Source: SIG78 sp045533055
GTDB lineage: Bacteria > Verrucomicrobiota > Lentisphaeria > Victivallales > Victivallaceae
Length of the DNA stretch: 13,935 nucleotides
Reading direction: 5' to 3'
Assembly (NCBI GenBank): GCA_045533055.1
Contig: JAZSHD010000037.1
Coordinates: 1 to 13,935, forward strand
The notes beneath the pieces are model-generated. The model had not been told where the DNA came from, did no database searches, and saw nothing but the letters and a program-made list of their open reading frames with translations. Position numbers and translations under genes: made by a program. The first letter of the stretch is position 1; the number at the start of each line of letters is the position of its first letter. Positions 6,409 through 13,935 of the stretch are shown piece after piece.

Positions 6409-7470
6409 GTGAAAAACGATTTTTCAGCTTCGTTGAAGATTCTTGCCGGGGAAATTGACAAGGTCATTGCCGGAAGCACTTTTCCCAGGCAAGTTGAGCC
6501 CGCTTATCTGGGCAGAGCCATGACAAGCTATCCGGCTAACGGCGGCAAACGCCTGCGGCCGGTGATCATGCTCTGGAGTGCGGCACTGGCGGGGGGCGAG
6601 GTCAAAAAACTTTTGCCCGCTGCGGCGGCGTTGGAAATTTTCCATAACTGGACACTTGTTCACGACGATATTATTGACGACGACGACACCCGCCGGGGCA
6701 AACCCACCGCCCACATCCAGCTGGCAGGAGAGGTGAAAACTTCTCCGGAACGGCAGAAAAAGTTCGGCAGCGATATGGCGATTTTGGCTGGCGATCTGAT
6801 GCAAGGCTGGGCGTTTGAACTCATTGACCAAAGCGATACTACTGCCGAAGTCAAGCTCAAATTAGCTGAAGAGCTGCGGCATTTTGGCTATATCAGGCTG
6901 GTTTCCGGCGAAGCTGTGGATGTGGCTATGAGCTATGACTCTGCAGAAAACATCACCGAAGCAGAGCTTTTTGCCATGCAGTCCGGCAAGACCGGAGCCT
7001 TGCTCCATTACGCCGCCCGTGCCGGGTGGATGATGGGCAAAGGTTACGCCGCTGCGTGGGACGAACCCGAAGCTGCGGCGTTAGGCGAGTTTGGTGAGTA
7101 TTTAGCGTTGGCGTTCCAGATGCGGGACGACTATCTGGGCATATTCGGCAAATTTGAAGAATTCGGCAAGCCCATCGGTTCGGATCTGGCGGAAGGCAAG
7201 GCAACGGTACTGCTGATACACGCTTTGAAAAATCTGCCGGAAGCAGAAAAAGAGCTGTTGAAAAGTTATCTCTACCGTGCAAGCTATACTGCAACAGATC
7301 TGGAGCAAGTCCGGAAGATTTTTACAGAAGCTGGCAGCGTAAAATATCTGTCGGACTTGATTGCCGACAAAACAGCGAAAGCTCAAAACGCTCTGGCTCA
7401 ACTGCCCGACGCTGTCGAAAGAAGCTATTTAAGCGAATTGGCAAATTATCTCATCAACCGGGAGAAATAA
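6409..7470 (+). CDS. Polyprenyl (geranylgeranyl-type) diphosphate synthase
   Basis: A trans-prenyltransferase that extends allylic diphosphates with isopentenyl diphosphate, feeding undecaprenyl phosphate, quinones or other isoprenoids. The 353-residue protein shows GGKRLRP (45-51), the first aspartate-rich motif DDIID (86-90) followed by three further Asp and TRRGKPTAH, Lys194 in KTGALL, and the second motif region QMRDDYLGIFG (237-247) with GSDLAEGKAT (257-266). The second motif reads DDYLG rather than DDxxD, as in other GGPP-type synthases. The residue five before the first motif is Trp81, which suggests a product longer than farnesyl, but chain length cannot be fixed from sequence alone. 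The start is GTG, supported by GGAGG at 6393-6397 inside the end of ilvD. Only 3 bases separate it from murG. Confidence 0.9.
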   Translation: MKNDFSASLKILAGEIDKVIAGSTFPRQVEPAYLGRAMTSYPANGGKRLRPVIMLWSAALAGGEVKKLLPAAAALEIFHNWTLVHDDIIDDDDTRRGKPTAHIQLAGEVKTSPERQKKFGSDMAILAGDLMQGWAFELIDQSDTTAEVKLKLAEELRHFGYIRLVSGEAVDVAMSYDSAENITEAELFAMQSGKTGALLHYAARAGWMMGKGYAAAWDEPEAAALGEFGEYLALAFQMRDDYLGIFGKFEEFGKPIGSDLAEGKATVLLIHALKNLPEAEKELLKSYLYRASYTATDLEQVRKIFTEAGSVKYLSDLIADKTAKAQNALAQLPDAVERSYLSELANYLINREK

Positions 7471-7473
7471 GTC

Positions 7474-8604
7474 GTGACCGATTACATTGTAATAACTTGC
7501 GGCGGCACCGGCGGGCACTTTTACCCCGGCTTGAGCATTGCCCGCACCCAGCAGGATCGGGGCAAAAAAGTTCTGCTCCTGTTAAGCGGCAAAAACTCGG
7601 CAGAACAAAGCTGTGTGGCGGAAAAATTCAACATCCCCTGCCTGACGCTGCCCCACATGCCTTCGCCAAGTATCAAGCACCCCCGCAACTGCTGGAAGTT
7701 TCTTAAAGGGCTGCTTGGCGGCATAAAACAAGCCAAAGCGGTGCTGAAAGCAGAAAAACCCACGGCAGTTTTGGGCATGGGCTCTTTTGCCTCGCTGCCG
7801 GTGATTTGGGCGGCAAAGAGTTTGCGTTTGCCCATATTTTTGCACGACGGCAACGCCAGAATCGGCAAAGCCAACCGCTTTTTGAGCCGTTATGCCAGAG
7901 TTTTGGCAACGGCGTTCCCGGCGGTGAATTTTCATAAAGTCCGCTCAAAATATGTCGTAAGCGGTATGCCGGTAAGACCCGAACTCAAGCAAAGTGCCAT
8001 GAGCAAAGCCGACGCAATAAATGCGTTGAATGAAAAGTTTAAGAGTTCCCTTGCTGCTGAAAACTTCACTATTCTGCTCTTTGGCGGCAGTCAGGGTGCC
8101 CGTAAACTCAACGAAGTTTTCGGCAAAGGAGTCAAAGCTCTGGCAAAAAAACACTCCCATATACAGCTTATCCAGCTCACCGGTGCCGGAGAGTTTGACA
8201 GCGTGGTCAAGTTTTACGGCGAGCCGGATTTCCCGCTGCTGCTGCTGCCCAGCTTGGCAGAGATGCACTGGGCGTACAATGCTGCTGATCTGGTGATTTG
8301 CCGTTCCGGCGGCAGCACGGTTGCGGAGCTTAACGCTTTCGGCAAATACGCCGTGGTGGTGCCGTACCCCTTTGCTTCAGAACTCCATCAGGACGACAAC
8401 GCCGACTATCTGGCAACACTAAAAGCTGCTGAAAAAGTCAACAATGCTGACTTGAACGAAGCTATGGCGTTGGAACTTCTGGAACGGCTTTATGCTCAAG
8501 GTGATCTGGCGGAGCTGGGCAAAAGCTCCATTCAGCCCCAGGCGTGGCTGGGGGCGGAAAATATGCTGAAAATAATTGATGAAACTTTGGAAGAAAACAA
8601 ATGA
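7474..8604 (+). CDS. murG: MurG: lipid I to lipid II N-acetylglucosaminyltransferase
   Basis: A GT-B glycosyltransferase on the inner face of the cytoplasmic membrane that adds GlcNAc from UDP-GlcNAc to lipid I, giving the peptidoglycan precursor lipid II. In 376 residues it shows GGTGGHFYPGL (10-20, His15), GMGSFASLP (101-109), GGSQGARKLNE (204-214), RSGGSTVAELNAFG (277-290, Glu285) and HQDDNA (305-310, Gln306/Asn309), matching the donor- and acceptor-side MurG motifs. It departs from common MurG in the HEQN motif, which reads HDGN (124-127), and in RSGA, which reads RSGG. GTG start at 7474 with GGGAGA 8 bases upstream. It is not in a division/cell-wall (dcw) cluster but follows a polyprenyl synthase, which supplies the kind of lipid on which its substrate is carried. 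A lipid-linked relative of MurG with another acceptor cannot be fully excluded. Confidence 0.9.
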   Translation: MTDYIVITCGGTGGHFYPGLSIARTQQDRGKKVLLLLSGKNSAEQSCVAEKFNIPCLTLPHMPSPSIKHPRNCWKFLKGLLGGIKQAKAVLKAEKPTAVLGMGSFASLPVIWAAKSLRLPIFLHDGNARIGKANRFLSRYARVLATAFPAVNFHKVRSKYVVSGMPVRPELKQSAMSKADAINALNEKFKSSLAAENFTILLFGGSQGARKLNEVFGKGVKALAKKHSHIQLIQLTGAGEFDSVVKFYGEPDFPLLLLPSLAEMHWAYNAADLVICRSGGSTVAELNAFGKYAVVVPYPFASELHQDDNADYLATLKAAEKVNNADLNEAMALELLERLYAQGDLAELGKSSIQPQAWLGAENMLKIIDETLEENK

Positions 8605-9533
8605 ATAAAGTTTTGGTTATCGGCGGTTCCGGGCATGTTTCCGGAGCCGTGGTGCGGGCGGCGTTAGCGGCTGAGTATCAGGTTTACACCCTTACCCGGG
8701 GCACCCGTCCGGCAGTGGGCAATGTAACAGAACTCCACGCCGACCGGCACGATGCAAAGGCTATGGAAAAGATTGCCGAAATCATTGCCAACGAAAAGTT
8801 TACAGCAGTGATCGACTGCATTTGCTTTAACGCTGAAGATATGCAGCAGGATCTGGAACTCTTTGCCCCGCACACTTACAACTTTCTTTTTATTTCTACT
8901 GATTGGGTCTACGAGCCGACTTTACGCCGCTATCCGCAGCCGGTGGAAGATTCGCCCTATATAACCAGCGACCGCAATGGTGCCGAAGCCTACGGCTGGG
9001 GCAAACTTATGGCAGAAAATTATTTGCGTGAACATGCCCCAAAACACCTCAACTACACCATTTTCCGGCCGTGCCACATTTACGGTATGCCTTCGTTACT
9101 GGGGTGTTTCCCCGGGCATTGCCGGGATAAAGAGTTGATCGCCAAGCTGTTGAAAGGCGAAACATTGCAGCTGGTGGATAATGGCAGACTTTTACAGCAG
9201 CCCATTGATTGCGACGACCTTGCCAAAACCATGATAAGCAGCATCGGCAACGATAAAGCCTACGGCAAAACATTCAATATGGCGGGCCCGGATATTGTGG
9301 AATCCCGAGCGTATTACGAAATTATCGCCGCAGCACTCAATGTGGAGCTTAAAACCGAAGATATTGATTATAATGAATATCTGGCAGAAAATCCCGGACA
9401 CCGCCCCTTTTTGTTCCACCGTATTTATACGCAGGATGATTTGGTGGATGCTCAAGTGTATGTGCCCTCAACGCCGCTGGCAGAAGGGTTGAAAAAGCAT
9501 ACCCTTGCCTTGCGGGAAAAACTTGGTTTGTAA
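8601..9533 (+). CDS. NAD-dependent epimerase/dehydratase (extended SDR)
   Basis: A 310-residue Rossmann-fold enzyme of the nucleotide-sugar epimerase/dehydratase superfamily. Visible are the N-terminal GGSGHVSG nucleotide-binding loop (8-15), Arg34 after the second strand (often a cofactor-specificity position), the ISTDWVYE strand with Ser99/Thr100/Asp101, the catalytic pair Tyr131/Lys135 in YGWGK, and RPCHIYGM (157-163). The loop GGSGHVSG differs slightly from the usual GGxGFIG. The protein resembles atypical NAD-epimerases related to plant CSP41 proteins, so sugar epimerase activity is not assured and no substrate is assigned. It overlaps the murG stop by ATGA, so it is translationally coupled and may serve cell-envelope sugar metabolism (inference). 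It is the last gene of the + strand run and is followed 13 bases later by a strong terminator. Confidence 0.85.
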   Translation: MNKVLVIGGSGHVSGAVVRAALAAEYQVYTLTRGTRPAVGNVTELHADRHDAKAMEKIAEIIANEKFTAVIDCICFNAEDMQQDLELFAPHTYNFLFISTDWVYEPTLRRYPQPVEDSPYITSDRNGAEAYGWGKLMAENYLREHAPKHLNYTIFRPCHIYGMPSLLGCFPGHCRDKELIAKLLKGETLQLVDNGRLLQQPIDCDDLAKTMISSIGNDKAYGKTFNMAGPDIVESRAYYEIIAAALNVELKTEDIDYNEYLAENPGHRPFLFHRIYTQDDLVDAQVYVPSTPLAEGLKKHTLALREKLGL

Positions 9534-9546
9534 TCCCTGCAGAGAT

Positions 9547-9586
9547 AAAAAAACCGGCATACTCTGTTGAGTACGCCGGTTTTTTT
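9547..9586. terminator. Bidirectional rho-independent terminator
   Basis: The stem ACCGGC-A-TACTC pairs with GAGTA-C-GCCGGT around a TGTT loop (9553-9580), with one A-C mismatch. It is flanked by seven A on the left and seven T on the right, so it works on both strands. It lies between the convergent epimerase and RND permease genes and ends both transcripts. Confidence 0.92.
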
Positions 9587-9598
9587 GTGCTTTACTTA

Positions 9599-12500
9599 TC
9601 AGTTTGCCGGTTTTCCGGCGGTATCCCGCACGAAAGCAAAGTAGAGTGCAGGGATCACATAAAGTGTCAGGAGCGACGCTATCAAAAGACCGCCTACCAC
9701 CCCCACACCGCAGCTTGACCGCAGTTCCGACCCCAGCCCGGTACCGAACGCCATGGGCAGCATACCGGCTACCGAAGCAATACTGGTCATAACGATAGGG
9801 CGGAACTTGGCTTCAGTAGCTTGCAGCATCGCCTGATGGGTGGGAACGCCATTTTTGGTCAGCGAGGAACACTCGTCAAGGATCAGAATAGCGTTGTTCA
9901 CCACGATCCCGATCATCATAACGCCGCCCAGCAAGCCCATCATGGACATGGACATATTAAAGCAGTAAAGCGTTAAATACATACCCAAAAAGCCCAGCGG
10001 CACGGTGAACATAATAAGGAAGGGTTTAGTCCACGATTCCATGATCGCAGCGATCAGCAGATAAGTGAGGATCGCCGCCAGAATAAGCACCTGACCGAAT
10101 TCAGCGGCAGTTTCGTTCATCATTTCCACATTACCACGCATACGCAGTGTGTACCCGGGGGGCAGCATGGGGCGGGCAGTTTCGGAGATCTTGCCGGAAA
10201 CCACCCCCAGAGCCATGCCCGGAGCACTGTTGGCGTAAATATACATGTTGCGGTTTTTGTCGTAGCGGTTGATGATAACCGGGCGGGCCTCTTCGGTTAT
10301 CTTTGCCAGAACTTCGGTATTCAACGGGTTGTTGTCTTTGGTGGCAAGAGCGTTCTGTTTAAGCTGGGTTTCGCCGTATTCCTTGCGGTTCTTCAATCTT
10401 ATGTCGTAAGTACGGGTACCGGTGCGGTAGTCCCCCACTTCGATACCGTCGAGCGAACCAACCAAATTGGTGTAAAGGTCGTTGGCACTCAAACCGAGGT
10501 TTTGCAGAATGGTGCGGTCAGGCGTGATATTGATATTGGTTTTGCGTTCACGGCTGCTGCTGTCAAGGTCACGGGTGATCCCCAAAGCGGGGATGGTTTC
10601 CATAACCTTCTTTTCCACTTCTTCAAGAACTTCCAGATCGGGGCCGCTGATAGTACAGTTGATTTCCGATGTACTGCTGCCGAATGTTGCGGGTATACTC
10701 ATGGTGATACGGCAGTTATCCAGATAGCTCAATTCTTTACGCAGTATCTCCTGAAGGTCATCGATCGTTTCTTCACGCTCAAACTTTTTAGTGGTCTTCA
10801 GGTTCATCTGACCGATGTAAACAGCACTGGAAACCTGTCCGCGGGGGGCACCTGCCCGACCGGTCCAGAGATTTATACCGGTAATAAAATCATACTTTTT
10901 AAGGTGATCTTCGGCTTCTTTCAGCAGTTTTTCGGTGGTTTCCAGATTGTAGCTGGTGGGAAACTCAAAGCGGATGCGGATCTCGCCCTGGTCGCAGAAG
11001 GGCAGGAAGCTCAACCCCACTTTGGGCATGATAAACGCCCACACGCAAATCGCTCCGGCAAAAACCACTGCCACAATGATCCGGGGGTGACGGCGGGTCC
11101 ACTCGATGGATCTGTTGAACTTTCCGCAAAGCCAGTCGTAACCGATATCCCACGGAATAAAGAACTTTTGCAGCAAAGTCTTTTTATCGCCAGCTTGGGC
11201 GGGTTTGTAATTTTTCAGCAGAACGCAGCTCAAGATGGGGGTCAAAGTAAAGCTGATAAAAAGCGATACGATCGTTGCAGCCACCATCACCCCGGCAAAG
11301 GGCCGCATCATTGTCCCGATACGGGTGGTCATCATGATCATCACCGGCACAAACACCACCACATTGGTCAAAGCACTGGCAGACACAGCGGCGATGACCT
11401 CGCCGGTACCCTCTTCGGAGGCAGTTTTTATATCTTCGTTGCGGTTCAGGTGGTTGAAGATATTTTCGATAACCACGATACTGTTGGTCACCAGCACCCC
11501 CACCGAACAGCCCAGACTCAAGAGAGTCATGATGTTAAAGGAGTACCCCAGCCAGACCATTGCCGCAAAGGTCACAACCACCGAAATCGGCATGGAGATC
11601 ATCACAATAAAGGTACTGCGGATGTCGTGCAGAAAGAGGAACAACAGCACAGCGGTCAGGATGATACCCGTAACAATGGAGCTTTTGGCATCATCCACCG
11701 ACGCCTGAATAAACTCCCCGGAATCCTTGAACCAGACCATTTCCATACCCGAGGGCAGTTCGCCGTTGCGTTTCATTTGTTCCACCCGCTGTCGGATGCC
11801 TTTGATAACCTCAATAGCGTTGGCTTCGGCTTTTTTGACCACATTGAAAAATGCCGCCGGTTTGCCGTTGACGTATGCTTTATTGCGGACTTCCCGGCTC
11901 ATAAGTTTGACTTCGGCAATATCCCGCATGTAAACACGCTTGTTCTTGACAGTACCGATTTCCAGCGACCGGATCTCTTCAAGGTCTTTGTAGTCGCCGG
12001 CAAAGGTCACATTTTTCTCGTTTTTATCTATCTGAATACGCCCCAGCGGTTTACGCACATTGTTGGCTTTGAGCTTATTTACAATAGTGCCGATGGAAAG
12101 GTTCATGGCAGTAAGTTTGGCACGGTCAAGCAAGATGTGTATCTGCATTTCATTCGAGCCGTAGACCCGCACTTCGCCTACGCCGGAAACAGCGGCAAAC
12201 TTGTCGGCAATAACATCGTCAGCAAAGTCGTAAAGGTCTTCCTGGGTGCGGTCGCCCACCAGAAAAATCTGCACAACCGATGTGGCGTTGGTATCGATCT
12301 TGCGGATACGGGGTTCTTTAGCACCGTCGGGCAGCTGGTCGCGGATGGTGTTCAATGCTTCCCGGATGTCTGTAGCGGCAATATCAACATTGGTACCCAT
12401 GTTGAATTCCAGCGATATATTCGCCTGGTCTTCCACAGCTACACTGGAAATATGGCGGATACCGTCCAATGAAGATACTGCATCTTCTATACGGCGGATG

Positions 12501-12688
12501 ATCTCCACTTCGATTTCTGCGGGGCTTGCCCCTTCGTATTCGCAACGCACCAGCACGGTGGGTATTTCAATGTTGGGCAGCAAGTCCACACTCAAACGGG
12601 GGTAAAGCGAAGCCCCGATCATAATAAGAACAATGATGAATGCCGTCATGGCGATAGGACGGCGTACACTTATCCGACTTAAAAACAT
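9599..12688 (-). CDS. RND-family efflux permease (AcrB-like) with altered proton-relay residues
   Basis: A 1029-residue inner-membrane pump of the resistance-nodulation-division superfamily, normally a trimer joined by an adaptor to an outer-membrane channel. It has the two-fold architecture: TM1 (about 12-30), a large periplasmic loop (about 40-330), TM2-6 (about 337-490), TM7 (about 537-555), a second periplasmic loop containing FLPFCDQGEI (561-570), and TM8-12 (about 866-1020). The motif that in AcrB holds Asp407/Asp408 reads GVLVTNSIVVIEN (397-409), with Thr401/Asn402. The AcrB Lys940 position in TM10 reads VVNNAIL (929-935), with Asn931. The Arg971 equivalent (Arg963 in FRPIVMTS) is kept. 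Length and all segments are intact, so this is not simple decay. The substrate is unknown. RBS AGGGGAGT lies 9 bases upstream. It follows the adaptor gene after 21 bases. Confidence 0.93.
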   Translation of the reverse strand: MFLSRISVRRPIAMTAFIIVLIMIGASLYPRLSVDLLPNIEIPTVLVRCEYEGASPAEIEVEIIRRIEDAVSSLDGIRHISSVAVEDQANISLEFNMGTNVDIAATDIREALNTIRDQLPDGAKEPRIRKIDTNATSVVQIFLVGDRTQEDLYDFADDVIADKFAAVSGVGEVRVYGSNEMQIHILLDRAKLTAMNLSIGTIVNKLKANNVRKPLGRIQIDKNEKNVTFAGDYKDLEEIRSLEIGTVKNKRVYMRDIAEVKLMSREVRNKAYVNGKPAAFFNVVKKAEANAIEVIKGIRQRVEQMKRNGELPSGMEMVWFKDSGEFIQASVDDAKSSIVTGIILTAVLLFLFLHDIRSTFIVMISMPISVVVTFAAMVWLGYSFNIMTLLSLGCSVGVLVTNSIVVIENIFNHLNRNEDIKTASEEGTGEVIAAVSASALTNVVVFVPVMIMMTTRIGTMMRPFAGVMVAATIVSLFISFTLTPILSCVLLKNYKPAQAGDKKTLLQKFFIPWDIGYDWLCGKFNRSIEWTRRHPRIIVAVVFAGAICVWAFIMPKVGLSFLPFCDQGEIRIRFEFPTSYNLETTEKLLKEAEDHLKKYDFITGINLWTGRAGAPRGQVSSAVYIGQMNLKTTKKFEREETIDDLQEILRKELSYLDNCRITMSIPATFGSSTSEINCTISGPDLEVLEEVEKKVMETIPALGITRDLDSSSRERKTNINITPDRTILQNLGLSANDLYTNLVGSLDGIEVGDYRTGTRTYDIRLKNRKEYGETQLKQNALATKDNNPLNTEVLAKITEEARPVIINRYDKNRNMYIYANSAPGMALGVVSGKISETARPMLPPGYTLRMRGNVEMMNETAAEFGQVLILAAILTYLLIAAIMESWTKPFLIMFTVPLGFLGMYLTLYCFNMSMSMMGLLGGVMMIGIVVNNAILILDECSSLTKNGVPTHQAMLQATEAKFRPIVMTSIASVAGMLPMAFGTGLGSELRSSCGVGVVGGLLIASLLTLYVIPALYFAFVRDTAGKPAN

Positions 12689-12709
12689 CTTGAGTAAACT
12701 CCCCTAAAC

Positions 12710-13870
12710 TTACTTGTTGATAATGTTCAGCAGAGCATTGTTGTTGACAAAGGTCTGACCGGTGGTGACTACCTCTTTGCCCAGCAGTTCGGCAGTGTTG
12801 AGAACTTCGCAATAGCTGCCGTCGATGATCCCCCGTTCCACAGTGGTATCTTTGGCACGCTTGTCGGCAGTGACGGTGTAGACCATGTAGCGGTCGTTGG
12901 CACGGAGCATCATTGCATCGGCAGGCAGCCCGTAGGCGACTTTTTCCCGCAAGATCAAATTGATATCTGCCAGCATACCGCTGACCAGTTTGACATTTTT
13001 CGGAACCACTGCTTTGAGTTTGAAAGTACGGCTTTCGGGGTCGACCCCGGGGGATTTGTAAGTTACAACGGCTGTACCCAACACCTTGCCGTTCACATCT
13101 TTGAATTCAACGGCGGTCTTGTTGGCTTCGATCTGGTGATAATAACCGGCACTGATATAGACTTCCACTTCCAGTTTATCGTGATTTTCCAGCTTGAGTA
13201 TATCCTGACCGGCAGAAACATATTCGTTGGCTTCCACATATTTATCGAAAACCACGCAGTCGAAGGGTGCACGGACCACGGAGTCATCCAGATTCTTTTT
13301 GGCAATGGCAAGATTGCTCTGTGCCTGTTTGAGCTGGGCACGGGCGTTGACGATGGCACTATGGGCGTTCTGGACTTCCATCTGGGCTTTTTTGTATTCG
13401 GTTTCGGTGGTTTCCAGATTGCTCTGACTCAAGGCGTTGGAGCGGGAGAGGGTCAGGGCCCGTTCGTAATCACGCTTGGCCTGCTGCAAAGTTATCTCTT
13501 CGGTTTTCAGCTGCAGTTCGGCACTCTTCAAAGCGGCTTCTTTAACATTGATTTCGTCTTCCTTGACCACCACCTGATTTTTCAGAACCTGCCGGTCGAT
13601 GCCGAAAAGCACATCGCCGGTCTTGCGGTGATCGCCTTCATCCACATTGAGCATTTCCAATGTGCCGCTGATTTTCGCAGAAATAGTGGCGTATTCCACC
13701 GGTTTGACCGTCCCCTGCACCGGCAGCTGTTCACGGAATGTGCGTTTTTCCAGCTTCTGAACGCCCACCCGGACTGCACGCTCTTTAGCTTTAACACTCT
13801 TTTTACTGCATGAAACATTACAAAGCACCAGCAGGACAAGCCCCGAACAAACAAGAATTTTTTTCATCAT
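12710..13870 (-). CDS. Periplasmic adaptor (membrane fusion protein) of the RND efflux system
   Basis: A 386-residue HlyD/AcrA-type adaptor that links the RND permease to an outer-membrane channel. The N-terminus MMKKILVCSGLVLLVLCNVSC looks like a lipoprotein signal ending at Cys21, although Asn at -3 makes an unusual lipobox. Next come the first half of the lipoyl/barrel-sandwich domain (about 45-95), a long alpha-helical hairpin predicted as coiled coil (about 100-200, rich in heptad Leu/Ala with Lys/Glu), the second lipoyl half beginning VVRAPFDCVV, a beta-barrel domain (about 220-300) and a membrane-proximal domain. The ATG at 13870 has AGGTGG 6 bases upstream; the next codon is also ATG and could serve instead. 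It is the first gene of the pair in this window. No TolC-like or regulator gene is visible, but the window ends 65 bases upstream of its start. Confidence 0.92.
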   Translation of the reverse strand: MMKKILVCSGLVLLVLCNVSCSKKSVKAKERAVRVGVQKLEKRTFREQLPVQGTVKPVEYATISAKISGTLEMLNVDEGDHRKTGDVLFGIDRQVLKNQVVVKEDEINVKEAALKSAELQLKTEEITLQQAKRDYERALTLSRSNALSQSNLETTETEYKKAQMEVQNAHSAIVNARAQLKQAQSNLAIAKKNLDDSVVRAPFDCVVFDKYVEANEYVSAGQDILKLENHDKLEVEVYISAGYYHQIEANKTAVEFKDVNGKVLGTAVVTYKSPGVDPESRTFKLKAVVPKNVKLVSGMLADINLILREKVAYGLPADAMMLRANDRYMVYTVTADKRAKDTTVERGIIDGSYCEVLNTAELLGKEVVTTGQTFVNNNALLNIINK

Positions 13871-13935
13871 TAACCACCACCTGTTATTTTTAAATAAGCT
13901 CTGTTCCCAATAAGGGTCGGTACTTGAGGAGGGGG
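13871..13935. other. Upstream region of the efflux operon, cut by the window edge
   Basis: The 65 bases ahead of the adaptor gene hold its ribosome binding site (AGGTGG on the - strand, 13877-13882) and an A/T-rich patch at about 13884-13898. I see no well-spaced -35/-10 pair and no clear operator, so the promoter may lie beyond the window, or the operon may begin with another gene. Confidence 0.5.

Noticed and set aside
10502..12472. A 656-codon open frame on the + strand
   Set aside because: It lies wholly antisense to the RND permease, whose motifs and ribosome binding site are clear. Its translation is rich in His, Gln, Asp and Gly runs and shows no family motif, as expected from a mirrored frame of a biased gene.
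13136..13813. A 225-codon + strand frame opposite the adaptor gene
   Set aside because: Its Phe/Leu/Gly-rich translation is the antisense image of the adaptor's coiled-coil Lys/Glu/Gln codons.
12710..13870. Frameshift or truncation of the adaptor because of its unusual lipobox
   Set aside because: Length, domain order and the ribosome binding site are all normal. Asn at -3 of the lipobox is unusual but does not show a broken gene.

Overview
The window looks like chromosomal sequence from a Gram-negative (diderm) bacterium of moderate GC content. It carries housekeeping genes on the + strand (pentose phosphate, DNA repair, branched-chain amino acid, isoprenoid and peptidoglycan genes) and an RND-type efflux pair on the - strand, which implies an outer membrane. 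Codon style, the unlinked murG and pilT, and the GC-rich hairpin repeats between genes would fit a member of the PVC group such as Lentisphaerota. That assignment is only an impression: there is no rRNA or marker phylogeny here, and confidence is low.

Layout. (1) 3-152: a MITE-like, self-complementary repeat. (2) 184-1634: rpe (ribulose-phosphate 3-epimerase) and a short-chain dehydrogenase, overlapping by ATGA. (3) 1649-1854: a second copy of the same repeat in inverted orientation, carrying two extra nested 31-32 bp hairpin units in its core. (4) 1871-1923: a near-consensus sigma70-type promoter followed by a perfect 16 bp palindrome. (5) 1972-3441: uvrC, about 120 residues shorter than the usual protein but with every catalytic motif. 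(6) 3586-9533: a tightly packed + strand run of pilT, ilvD, a polyprenyl diphosphate synthase, murG and an extended SDR/NAD-epimerase, possibly one operon. It ends at a strong bidirectional terminator (9547-9586). (7) 9599-13870: a - strand operon encoding a periplasmic adaptor lipoprotein and an RND permease, convergent on the same terminator. Its upstream end, and any TolC-like partner, may lie outside the window.

How the genes fit together. The polyprenyl synthase and MurG both act on isoprenoid-linked cell-wall synthesis, and their close spacing suggests coupling. IlvD, PilT and the SDR proteins have no visible pathway partners here. The adaptor and permease form a tripartite efflux system.

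No CRISPR array, prophage, toxin-antitoxin pair, tRNA or rRNA is visible. I do not see a clear new multi-gene system. The least ordinary features are the inverted pair of modular palindromic elements bracketing rpe-SDR, the RND permease lacking the canonical proton-relay Asp/Asp/Lys residues, and the compact UvrC.
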